Source: Hydractinia symbiolongicarpus
Lineage: Eukaryota; Cnidaria; Hydrozoa; Anthoathecata; Hydractiniidae
Assembly: GCF_029227915.1 (NCBI RefSeq)
Contig: NC_079884.1
Coordinates: 23,188,001 to 23,252,000 of the forward strand
Direction of reading: 5' to 3'
Length of the DNA: 64,000 bases
This document shows positions 20,585 through 31,697 of the stretch, in pieces. The notes below the pieces were generated by a model. The model did no database searches. It saw only the letters and a program-made list of their open reading frames with translations, and was not told the DNA's origin. The position numbers and the translations under genes are program-made. Within the stretch, counting starts at the first letter, position 1. Every line of letters starts with the position of its first letter.

Positions 20585-21392
20585 GTTGGTAGTAACTCAA
20601 TTTTTTGTCAGACTTGCAAGCATTGGGTACATAAGAAGTGCAGTAGTATTAGTGGAAGGTTAAGAGCTGTCATACAGTTTGTATGCAAGCGTTGCACAGG
20701 TGAGATTATAGAGAATGAAGTATTTCCAGCTTTAATGATGTACAACAGTGGCTCGTTAGAGATGGTTAAGAACTTCTGTTACTTAGGTGATATGTTGGGC
20801 AGTGAAGGGGGTGTTGGAAGAAGTGTTACTTGCAGTTTAGGTTCTGCTTGGAAAAAGTTTAGAGAGTTACTTCCTTTATTGACTAGCAGAGTCCTGTCAA
20901 TTGAGGTAAAAGGTAGGTTGTATGAGGCATGCGTAAGAAGTGTTATGTTGTACGGTAGTGAGACATGGGCAGTGAAGCAGGAAGATCTTGACTGTTTAGA
21001 AAGGAATGATATGAGAATGGTTAGGTGGATGTGTAATGCCAGTCTGAGAGAAAGAAAGAGTTCAGATGAGCTAAGAAGCAGGCTAAGTCTCCGTAGAATT
21101 AAAGATGTTATCCAGATAAGAAGATTGAATTGGCTGGGGCACTTGGAAAGAATGGAGGAGGATAATTGGGTAAGAAAGTGTAGAGACTTGATAGTTCCTA
21201 GGGCAAAGCCCAGAGGCAAACCGAGAAAGACTTGGCAGGAGGTTATAAGGACAGACTTGATAGAGAGGAAGTTGAGTTTAGATCTAACACAGTCTAGATC
21301 AGATTGGAAGAGGGTCATTAATATACCCCGTCCAACCATGCTAGCATGGAAAACGGACGTTAAGCCGAGAATGATGATGATGATGATGATGT
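20585..21392 (+). mobile_element. RTE-like LINE 3' end with open reading frame
   Basis: 5'-truncated, but open from about 20585 to the stop at 21413-21415. It encodes a small Cys/His cluster (CQTCKHWVHKKC...CKRC) followed by the polymerase C-terminal region (YLGDMLGS, LYGSETWAVKQ, RRLNWLGHLERM, RGKPRKTW). It ends with the CATGGAAAACGGACG block and a GATGAT tail. About 90% similar by eye to the copy at 12990-13561. It is head to head with the fragment at 19685-20335. Without the catalytic reverse-transcriptase and endonuclease domains it is dead. Confidence 0.87.
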
Positions 21393-22288
21393 ACTGTAGA
21401 TGTTATATATACTGAGTTTTAATGCAATTTAAATTTCTTACTTATATGCTTGTACTTTTAATACTCTTGAAGCAATAATTCAAGATGATCATCCAAAATG
21501 ACAATCTTCAATGATCAAGGATGCCCCCCCCCCCCTTTAAAAGGACAAGCACACAACAGTCTTATCTTTTACCACATCCAACCATATGTAAGATGAATCT
21601 GTGCTTCTTTTGCTGTGAACCCTGAAAATCATGGTGTTTATCTGGAAGTGAAGATAGAAAACTATTCACCTGGTTTCTAAACACTAGGACATCACATTTC
21701 CTGAGAGAAAAATCTGTATTTCTTAACTCTCCATCTCCTGAAAAAGAGCTGTAAAAACTTGGTATTTGTCTTCTTTACTTCACAGTTTGGCCCCTTTTTC
21801 TTGATATGCAGTGCTTGATAACATGTCAACAATAAGCTTGTAGACAAAGGACAGTCATGTGTGAGTTTCCTATCATCTTAACTTTTTAAAAACCATGCAA
21901 CATATTTTCATTATTAGTTACTAGTTACTAGTTGACAAATTTAGTCGCAGGTAGCCCCTATTTATTGACGTAGGAGATGACGTCAGTTATTTCCAGCCGC
22001 TTCCAAGTTATTTAGCCTTAAAATTAAAAGCACATTGCAATGGCTTCACTATTCTTATTTTTTAAATTGAAAATTACTGTTGCACGCAAGTACAGTGTCA
22101 ATAAAAAGTGAAGTTTCTATTTATTATTTTCATCATTTTTTGAAATATGTGTATTTTGCAGACCAATAAAAGTATGTGAAGTACAAGTGACAGAAGACAT
22201 GTACCACTGAAAGTTTAATAAAAATTTGTGTTAATTGTGTTAATTTTTTTTAAATTTTAGTAACTATAGACACAACATAGATGAAATT
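21393..22288. other. non-coding region upstream of LIN7
   Basis: No gene recognised. A C homopolymer lies near 21526. A CRE-like GACGTCA occurs near 21973, and TGACGTAGGAGATGACGTCAG surrounds it. The LIN7 promoter is expected in this interval, but I cannot place a start site. Confidence 0.4.
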
Positions 22289-25200
22289 ATGGCTGCTACT
22301 GCTCAGAAACCTTTAACTTTATCTTCCGGTAAACAGTTAATTTTTAAGGGCAACTGTTAATTTGTTTCTTTACTAAATAGGTATGTTATTTGAATGTGTA
22401 AAAGCCAGTGTACAATCAACTTAAAGGAAACCCAAGGTATAAAATAATGTTGGACTTTTAGACCTTAAAAAGTTGGTTAACAAGTCTTTTTAAATTTTTT
22501 AAAAAGCTCCTTTCGTTTTCAAGATATTCACATTTAAAGAATTTTTAGATTTAATTATGCTGCATAGATTATGATGTCATATAGGAAGCAATAGCAAATT
22601 TTTGACATTTTCTGCCATCAATACTTTAAAAACTGTTAAGGGATGAGCATACAAACTGTATTAATGCATAGATATTATAGGTGAATTGTTAAAGTTTAAA
22701 AATGTCAAAATTTGCTATTACTTATATATGTGTCATCATAATTTATACAGAATAACTAAATCTGAAATTCTTTAAATGTGAATATCTTGAGAAAGAGCCT
22801 TTTAAAAAGACTTGTTAACCAACTTTTTATGCTCTATACTATAAGTCCAACATCTTTTCATACCTTGGGTTCCCTTTAGGTGGCAGTAACCTTTTTGTAA
22901 TTATTTCAACAGCCCCATTATTTATGCAGTGTTCTAGGCTAGATTTATAAAAATGCTGGTGTTTACTGCTGCCTGACAGGATAAATAGCAAGTTCAATGT
23001 GGAATTATTTTTGACCTAATGCTGTAAAAACTTTTTAATAGGTATATAAACCTTTTCAAGTACGCATAGATAAAACATAGTTCTCTATAGTTTGTGTGTC
23101 GGTGCCTGCAATCACACGATCTCACGCATTTCATGGTATTTTCTGCTACTGGTTACCTGTATGACAATCCCACTGGATATACATCCATGATTTTTAACCT
23201 TCACAACATTAGCAGTACTCAATGCTTTTTAAATCTAACACAATCACACATTTCCTTGCATTAAACCTTCTGCTTTAAATGCAAACAGAATAATTTAAAT
23301 TCCTTGTTATTTTACATCTAGACATTGAAAGAGCAATCCAACTTCTTGACGAGCTGAGTGAAAGTATGTGCATTTTATTTCATTTTGTGTGGTTGTCAGT
23401 TCCTAGTATCAAGGTGGCCTTAAGAATTTACCTTTTCAAGATCTCCTGCAAGCACGCTTTTTGAAACTTATAAGAAGTTTTTTCTGTTTAACAACGGGAG
23501 TATTATCACTTTAATTAGCTTCTTCTTTTTTTTACTACACAGTCTGAATCCAGGTTCTGTATATGCGTTTGTGTATTTCTTTTCGGTAATATCTGTTACA
23601 TTTTAAATTACTTTAGGAAACGATTTACCTGTTCAGAAATTTCAAAATCTTAAAGAGGTTTTGGAAAGTAATTTTTGTCAAAGTGTGAAAGAAGTAAGAA
23701 ATATTTGGTGTTGTTCTGTTTTTTTAACTTGTTCTTTGAGTTGTTTTATATTGTTTTCAATTTTTATAAAAAAAGAATTGATTTTTAAATATTAGGACAT
23801 AATGTCTTAACTGGATTAGTTAGTTTGACAATAATAACCATGGTCATGGCACTTGAAATTTAACTTGAAATTTAAAATTTTTATAATCAGTTTTTCTTAA
23901 TTCATATTTTCTATTCAAGGACTAGATGTATTTTTCATATTTTCTTATCAGGCAAGAGCCATATTAGAGATCCACACTAGTAATTTTAACGCTGTGTTGC
24001 TGCACAGCTTTCCTTTATGTGCTAATCATGAAATAAAGTTTGCATATTTTTACTTTTTCTTAATATTTGTTATTGTACCCAGATCTCTTTAAAAAAATTT
24101 CAAACAAAGCTTTTACATTATTCCTAAGACAATAGTTGTATCGTCACTGGTTTAGAAGTTGAGCTCTAAAGTTATCTAAAATTATTTTAGACCCATAGGT
24201 TGTGAAACCATGAATTTGTGAATTTTTCCTTCAAATTCAATAGTTCACACTATACTAACAGAAATAACAAAAACCCTTGTATGACCATCTAGGCACATTC
24301 ACTTGTGTGACCATCTAGGCACATTCACTTGTGTGACCATCTAGGCACATTCACTTGTGTGACCATCTAGGCACATTTACTTGTGTGACCATCTAGGCAC
24401 ATTCACTTGTGTGATCATCTAGGCACATTTACTTGTGTGACCATCTAGGCACATTCACTTGTGTGATCATCTAGGCACATTCACTTGTGTGACCATCTAG
24501 GCACATTCACTTGTGTGACCATCTAGGCACATTCACTTGTGTGACCATCTAGGCACATTCACTTGTGTGATCATCTAGGCACATTTACTTGTGTGACCAT
24601 CTAGGCACATTCACTTGTGTGATCATCTAGGCACATTCACTTGTGTGACCATCGAGGCACATTCACTTGTGGGCAAACAAAGTTGCAAAAAACACAAGTC
24701 CTATCTGATTCTTTGTTGTAAATATTATTAAATTGGCCATAACTCTTTTACAATATATCTGAAAATAACCAAATTTTTTTATACATTTTTTACAGAAATT
24801 GGCTCTTAATGCTGTAAACACTATAAGGCTGGATTGTTTTGATTTTTTGTTAAATTTTTACAGTACATAAAACTATGTATATCTCTAGTAAGTAAAAGGA
24901 GAAACTCACTGTGAAATAAATTTCTAAACAAATTGAAAATCATGAGATAATGTGGCAAATTTAAAAACACAACAAATGCGAATTAAAATAAGAAATTTGC
25001 AGCGCCACAATGATGTACCTTTTTTCAGTGTTTCAGTTTTAAAATAAATTCGTTTTTCTAGGTTTATGAGCAAGTATATGACACCGTAGACTTTGATACT
25101 AACGATGAAGTTCGAGCAAATGCTACAGCAAAGGTGTGTTTGATTAATATGGGAAATGGCTAAATAAACAATGTCTTCGTTATAGGCTTTTTGTCCGGCC

Positions 25201-28200
25201 CGAAACAAAAATAAACTAACCACCCTTTTATTCAAATGAAGGAGAAAGAGAAATATTAATATTAACAACATTTTTCTTTAAAACTAAATCATCATTTGCC
25301 TGCTCGTTTACGTCAAATTTTGTCCTAAAATGTATAAATATGATTTGTTGTTTCTCCAGTTCATGACTGAAATTAGGTCTCCCTCTGTAAGTCTTTGTAA
25401 GAGGAACCAAAAACTAGTTATTTATTTGATGTGTTTAAGGTTTATTATAATATACTTTACTCAGCGAATGAAGTATTACTAAATTTTATTTCTGAATATT
25501 ATTTTCGCAAAAGGTAAAGTTATTTATTGGTCCATAATTTCAAGAACTTAGCCATAATCTGTAAAAAGTGCAACATAAATACCCACGAAAATTAGGTGCC
25601 ATTAAGGTAAGCTATCTATCAAGAAATCTTTTAAAATACTCCAAAAATTGCGTGTCTGTCTGTGACAGGCGCAGTTACGTCTTATTTGTTAACTTTTCTG
25701 ACGTTTACGTTTGACGCCAATTCCTTAGACTGGCGGTGTCAATGGGTTTAATAACATTAGTGAAGCCATTCCATTATACTTGTGAATTTGAGACGAAATA
25801 ACTTGAAAACGAGGTGGAGACGTCAGTTATTTTTTACTGCACAGGTGACTAGGGCCTATCTGGGACGAAAATAGGACCAATTTCCTAAAACTGGGTCAAC
25901 CCAAACGTTTCGGAACAAGCAGGTTGATGATATTCATCAAAAAACCTTTAACCAATTGGCAAAAGCATATGACTCTATACATTTTCTTGACCACCATTTG
26001 AACAGAAACAGGCAAAAAATGTCTAAAAATGTTTTTGTTCGAATAGTATCGATTAGGTAAATTATTTATGCTGGCATTTTAGTTCTTTATTATTAATGCT
26101 ATTAGTAGCGCCAATGCCTTAGTGTAATTGTGTGCTAAAAAACAGTGCAGCCTTGCTATTACAAATGGAATTCTGCCTACAAGCGTGATCACAAGGCAAC
26201 CATCTCAGATGGCTTTATTTTTAATTTTATTTTTATTCTGGATATTATCAATTTTTTTCGCAAATTGAGAAACGGTGTAACTCATAATGTGAAAATTTCA
26301 CTTCACTTGTTCAGGCCACTGTAGCAGCTTTTGCAGCAAGCGAGGGTCATGCCCATCCACGCATAGTCGAGCTGCCGAAAACTGAGGAAGGACTTGGCTT
26401 CAATGTTATGGGTGGTCGTGAGCAAAGCTCACCAATATACATTTCAAGAATTATACCAAAAGGCGTGGCTGAATTGTAAGTTATATGTTTTTTCTTCCGT
26501 TAAAATGGATTAAGCAAGGATTAAGTGAAGTTTAAATGGGAAGTGTTTAATTCAATTTTCTTATTGTTCTGTTTTTTGTGTAAAAATAAAATAAAAAAAA
26601 TTCACGGAATTTCGTGCCGTTTCCGTTTTATTTAAAATACACAGTTGATTACACGTAAAAATGCTCAAATGTGCCATTGTTGAGATAAATGAGTGACGGA
26701 TCTCCTGTGAGTCTGTCTGGCTTATTGCTATTTGATATTTTTTCGAAGTGACTTTAAATCTAACAATGAGATGGAAAATTTTGATTATTGTACTTTTAAT
26801 GTTTAATCTTAAATTAATAAAACTCTCTTTAAAATTGTAAAGTCCCTTAAAAATTAGTAAACTCACTTTAATATTAGTACACTCACTTTAAAATTAGTAC
26901 ACTCACTTTAAAATTAGTACACTCACTTTAAAATTAGCTAAGTCCCTTAAAAATTATTAAACTCTCTTTAAAATTATTAAACTCTCTTTAATATTAGTAC
27001 ACTCACTTTAAAAATAGTAAAGTCCCTTAAAAATTATTAAACTCTCTTTAAAATTAGTAAACTCTCTTTAAAATTAGTAAACTCTCTTTAATAGTAGTAC
27101 ACTCACTTTAAAATTATTACACTCACTTTAAAATTAGTAAAGTCTTTTAAAAATTAGTAAACTCTCTTTAAATTAGTAAACTCTCTTAAAAATTAGTAAA
27201 CTCTCTTTAATAGTAATACACTCACTTTGAAATTAGTAAACTCACTTTAAAATTAATAAACTCTCCTTAAAATTAATAAACCATCTCAGAAAAACAATGA
27301 GAATAGTTTCAATCATGATTGGGAAAAAACATGGATAACAATTTGTGGTCACTCTGGAATGTAGTGGTGACTACTGCGTTGAATGTAAGTTCCTTCTTCA
27401 AGTATCCCTCATGAATTGTTTTTAGACATGGTGGTTTGAAGAGAGGTGATCAACTGCTGGCAGTTAATGGCGTCGTAAGTGTGACATATTTAAATTTAAT
27501 GACATTGTCTCATACCTATGTTTTTTGGTTAATTAATTTTAATTGTCTACTGCTTATCTTGTCTTCTTTTTAGATTTATAGCATGTGAATATTTCTTTTT
27601 CTTCTATTTCAATAACATCTGCACGTTTTTTCAGTGCCGCCTTTTTCCAAAAGTCCATGATTCAAATGTCACAAAAGGCACACAATAAAAGAAATAAAAA
27701 CTTAAGTTTGTAGAAAATTATCTAAAAATAATAGGTTGAAGTCAGTGTAAGTTAATTCAATGAATTTCAAAATGGCTTAAAATAACGGGACTTAGCTTTT
27801 ACAGCCATTAAAATTCAAAATGTAATCTTAATAAAGTGAGATACATTATCTACTCCCAACTCCTCTGACATAAGTAAAACCAAATTTAAATTGATATTAA
27901 TCAAAGAATTTACTTTGTTAAAATAATAATATTAAGAACGTACTGCAGAAATAAGAAGCTCTTCTTTTATAAGAACAGGGAATCTGGCTTCAGTCTGAGG
28001 TGTTCTAACATATTCAGCCTAGAATTAATCTTGTTTTAATCTTACACTTTAAACTTTTTTTTTATTATTATTTATTTTACTGTACGATAAAACTGTTTTG
28101 TGGCCAAGTACAAATTTTGCGAATTATGAACAACCTATTCTTTGCAAGTTTTTGTTTTGACATATTTTTTTCATTGTCTTGTACTTTTCGGGGGAAAATT

Positions 28201-31200
28201 TCAGTCCAAACATTTTCCCTGTTTTGTTCTGATTTTTTAGCCACTCCTCATTGTCTCATTATTCTTATGAATAAGTCTAATGTGAAGCATTTGGCCACTG
28301 TTGTAATTAAGGGTATTGACAAGAGGGTTGCTAGTGTAATAAAAGCTCTCATTTGAGATACTACAGACATAAAAACACAACAATTGCTGGGCAGAAAGCA
28401 GAAAAGGATCAATTCACACTTTTATCGTCTCTAGCATAATCCAAGACCTTCCGCAGTAGATATTTAACATGGCTAGCGTAACAAATATCGAGGGATACAC
28501 CCTGTCTATTATATCTAGAAGGGGACATGGCTTAGATGAGGAGTCCTAGAGTATTTAATGCTTATTTTAAGCTACACGGACCCAATTAGGGTCCGCGCTC
28601 GACAACTCCGTGCAACAATCAGTGTGCCATCTCCCCCAATTTCACTCACAGGGCTGGGGTTAACCCGGGGCTATAGTAGCATTAACTCGCTTATATTGAA
28701 TCGCCACCAAGGGAAATCGAACCTCGGTACCCTGCACAAAGTGTGAGAGTTATTACTACTAAGCTACAGCGCCACTGTAAGCGAACGCTTTATACTGCAA
28801 GGCTATCAGTTGACTGCTCAGACACAAGACGTTTTTTCTTTCTTTTTTTTTCTTTTTTTTTTTGCTGTTTTATGTTTGTTTAAAGAATTAAAACTCTTCC
28901 CTTCTTTCATTATAATCCCACGAATTTTATAATATTTAAGAGTTTGTTAAATTTTGCATTTTAATCGAATTAGTTTATCATGTTTCGTGAATATTATGCT
29001 ATTATCCAGACTTATTTTTAAATGACACTAAAGAAAATTTATTTTTAATTTTCCTCCACGTCTTTTTGGCGTCAGCAGAAATTAAAATAACACAAAAAAC
29101 GTTCGCGTGATATGCTGAGAAGATTATTTTTCGTGATATAGAGAGCAAAATTAAGTGAAAAATTGACTAGTTATTACGGAAATGAAATTCGTTACGTCAC
29201 TTTTTACTAGTGCACTTTCTTTTTTCGTCTGGTCACGAGAGACTCCCTAAGTAAACATTTTAATTTTTTTATTTCGAAAGAAAATATATTTCAATAAAAA
29301 TGCTGATTAAATCTGAAATTTACGGTGTCTTTCAAGCGATATGTAAAATTCTACTCATAAAAATTGAAACGTCTATAATGTGGTAACATTAGTATGTTTG
29401 TTTGCTACGTGTTAACTTGGTTATTTGACTCCAAATATGTTTTTAATTGCCAGATATTTGTCAACGCCTACCCACGTTACCAAAATTAATATGTTTTATT
29501 ACCAGTTGAAGGTTTATAGTTCTGAGCTATGCAAGAAAATGCTCTCCCCCGTTGATGCATAGTTTTTCGCTTACCTTCATTTCAACAGCTACTCCCCCGT
29601 AGATGTTTTTTCGTGTTTAACAGTACGAGTGCAGCTTGACAATTAGGATAATATGCGGTTTGCTACAATTGAGGAAATACAGCAGACGTTCACCCATTAG
29701 GTGCTATTTTTATCGCCATGCTTTCTCCTTTTGAACCATTACTTGTTTGGGGTCGTGTGAATCTTGGAATTCCATGACGAACTTAGTGGTTGGCCTTCAA
29801 GTATTTTAAGGGTTGCATAATGACAGCTTCTGTCTGCCGCCATTTTTAAATCAGCCTCGCGAGTTTTTTTCATGCTTGTAATTCTTTCAAGACGAGGTGG
29901 AAGATTATTGACACATGAAGCAACTTTTCAAAAACTATTTCTTTTCAAAAACGTTTTTCTTAACTTTGTTTTAACAGCGCTGTGCCGCAACGAAATTTTT
30001 GTGTAATAATGATTTTTTAGCTATGTTGAAAACGTAACACAGTTGAGAAAAAGAATAAGAAAGAAATTCTTTGATGAAAGGTGGAATCAGTTTACATTTA
30101 ACTTAAAGCCGCTCAAAATTTTAACTTTGTCCTCCAATCTGAGCTTAAAAACTGTCTCATTCGGTTAGCAAATTAAATCTTGAAGATAAATTGGTTTATC
30201 TAATTATTAGCTTTTCATATAAATCTCCACCAACAACTGCTTTTCTGTATCTTTGAAATGTGTTAGAAATTGTAACAGTCATAACCCTTTTATACCTGGT
30301 GTTCTCCTAACAGGACACAGGGGTTGTACTGGACAGACCGCCCTGTCGTATGACATGAGGATGCTGTTTTTGCACTCGAAAGGGCTGAAGAAGTTAAGTA
30401 ATCCGTGCTAATCCCAAGAGTTTTATATGAACCAGTCTCCACAAAAAAGTGCATGTTACAAAAACGTGTCATGTATTTAAAATGGCGTTTCAAGTTTCCC
30501 TCAGTGCACTTCTGATAGCATTTTTCCATCTATTTATATTTAGAGTGTCGAAGGGGAAAACCACGAACGAGCTGTCGATCTACTAAAAGCTGCACGAGGT
30601 TCGAGGTCTTCTTTTTGTTTTTGTTTGTACTGTGATTTGAGACCTTGACCATTTTTTGGAATTTCTGGAATTTACTTCACGCTGACATTGCTTGTTTTTG
30701 TCGGGTCGTCATAGCAACCGTGTTAGTATTATATATATTAAGGCTATGACCTCCAGATATTCTTAGTACGTAAAATAAATAGAAATACTGTTTTGATGCC
30801 CCTTTTCTCCAAGATGAACCCGAGAAACATTGATGGAGAATTTTTTTTTTTTTAGGCACCGTCAAATTAGTCGTTAAGTACACTCCACAAGGTGAATGAT
30901 TTCATTTTTATTAGTAACATGCTCGTATCCTTCATTACTTTGCGTTGATACTCAAAAAACTTCCACTGTACGAAACACCAAGATGTTTAAGTTTTAGCGT
31001 GGCTGCTTCGCTTCTTTTATGTCTGCAAGAGAACCATTCTTTTTGTTCGTTAAGAGCATTCAGACCAGGTCATTCATTTAAAAAAAGCCTGCTTTTTTGT
31101 TGCAACACGTGTGCACATGAAACAGAGAATGATCTCCGGAAAGATGGCTTAATCATATCAACCGGAAATATTGCGCTTACGAGCTGCATCCTTTTAAAAG

Positions 31201-31372
31201 AAAATCAATAGAGATTATGAGTTGATTAATCTTCATTAATTAGATCATTATTACTATTATTATTTTAGTCTTGTTATTTGTCTTGTGCTTAATATTGTTA
31301 TCTGAATTGTTTTTTCTAGTTCTCGATGAGATGGAAAAAAGATTCGAACGTCAAAGGACGGCGAAGAAATAG
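22289..31372 (+). CDS. lin7: LIN7 scaffold protein (L27 + PDZ)
   Basis: Nine exons: 22289-22328, 23322-23363, 23617-23693, 25062-25133, 26315-26475, 27426-27474, 30544-30598, 30856-30891 and 31320-31372. All have GT-AG introns and together give 194 aa, against about 197 for vertebrate LIN7C. Seen: an L27 domain at about 10-65 ([12 protein letters not shown]...[13 protein letters not shown]), the invariant linker [20 protein letters not shown] at about 70-89, and a PDZ domain at 93-175 with ligand loop GLGF at 103-106, then a basic C-terminus. Known of the family: LIN7/Veli/MALS binds LIN2/CASK and MPP proteins through L27 and anchors receptors and channels at epithelial junctions and synapses through PDZ. 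The ATG at 22289 is preferred to an overlapping out-of-frame ATG at 22281, which soon meets a stop. Confidence 0.97.
22424..22876. repeat. 453-bp fold-back MITE in LIN7 intron 1
   Basis: Inverted ends AAGGAAACCCAAGGTAT and its near inverse GGGTTCCCTT are flanked by TA on both sides (22422-22423 and 22877-22878). The body is itself an imperfect palindrome: TTTAAAGAATTT/AAATTCTTTAAATGTGAATATCTTGA and GTTGGTTAACAAGTC/GACTTGTTAACCAAC pair across it. TA duplication suggests Tc1/mariner mobilisation. Confidence 0.8.
24279..24668 (+). repeat. 26-bp minisatellite, exactly 15 units
   Basis: Units read GTGTGACCATCTAGG followed by CACATTCACTT, with no length change. Variant bases (GACC or GATC; ATTC or ATTT) are not random: the pattern of units 5-9 recurs in units 11-15, a six-unit (156-bp) higher-order repeat. 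It lies in a LIN7 intron between exons 3 and 4. Confidence 0.95.
26814..27286 (+). repeat. 20-bp AT-rich minisatellite
   Basis: More than 20 units of the type ACTCACTTTAAAATTAGTAC or AAACTCTCTTTAAAATTAGT, in the LIN7 intron between exons 5 and 6. CTCACTTT and CTCTCTTT units occur in blocks. Confidence 0.9.
28471..28567 (+). repeat. about 95-bp dispersed repeat, copy 2
   Basis: Pairs with 17622-17716. It lies in the large LIN7 intron and directly precedes the 3' end of the minus-strand SINE. Confidence 0.75.
28578..28778 (-). mobile_element. tRNA-derived SINE, second copy
   Basis: The minus strand starts GTGGCGCTGTAGCTTAG, with an A-box-like region and B-box-like GGTTCGATTTC. It shares the body of the SINE at 19820 (CCCCGGGTTAACCC, GATGGCACACTG). 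It has no clear ATCT tail. It lies in the LIN7 intron between exons 6 and 7. Confidence 0.75.
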
Positions 31373-31605
31373 TGTAGCTTAATGTAAGAATACACTTTTT
31401 ACACCTGGCAGAATTCACGCGCTGTTCGCACAACGGAGGAGAGTCTTCGCGCTCACTGACATTTAAATGAAATGTACATAGATACAACGCGAATTATTTG
31501 GTATTTTTAATGAGCACCAAACTTAACTCCCATGCCAATTAAGCACCTACTATTGAATCATCGATTTAAACCATCCATTTGCGCTTAATCTGTCATTTGC
31601 AATAT

Positions 31606-31697
31606 TTCTCGATTATTTATCTCGAAGATATATCTTAATTATATGTCTCGATTATATGTCTCGATTATATGTCTCGATTATTTGTCTCGATTATATA
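31606..31697 (+). repeat. 14-bp tandem repeat
   Basis: ATATGTCTCGATT-type units repeat about five to six times, with decayed units at the left edge. Confidence 0.85.

Noticed and set aside
20779-21339. 186-residue minus-strand frame (and its twin at 12960-13520)
   Set aside because: Antisense of the RTE-like LINE coding region; its conservation between the two copies only reflects LINE homology.
24279-24668. CRISPR array
   Set aside because: Pure head-to-tail 26-bp units without spacers, in an animal intron.
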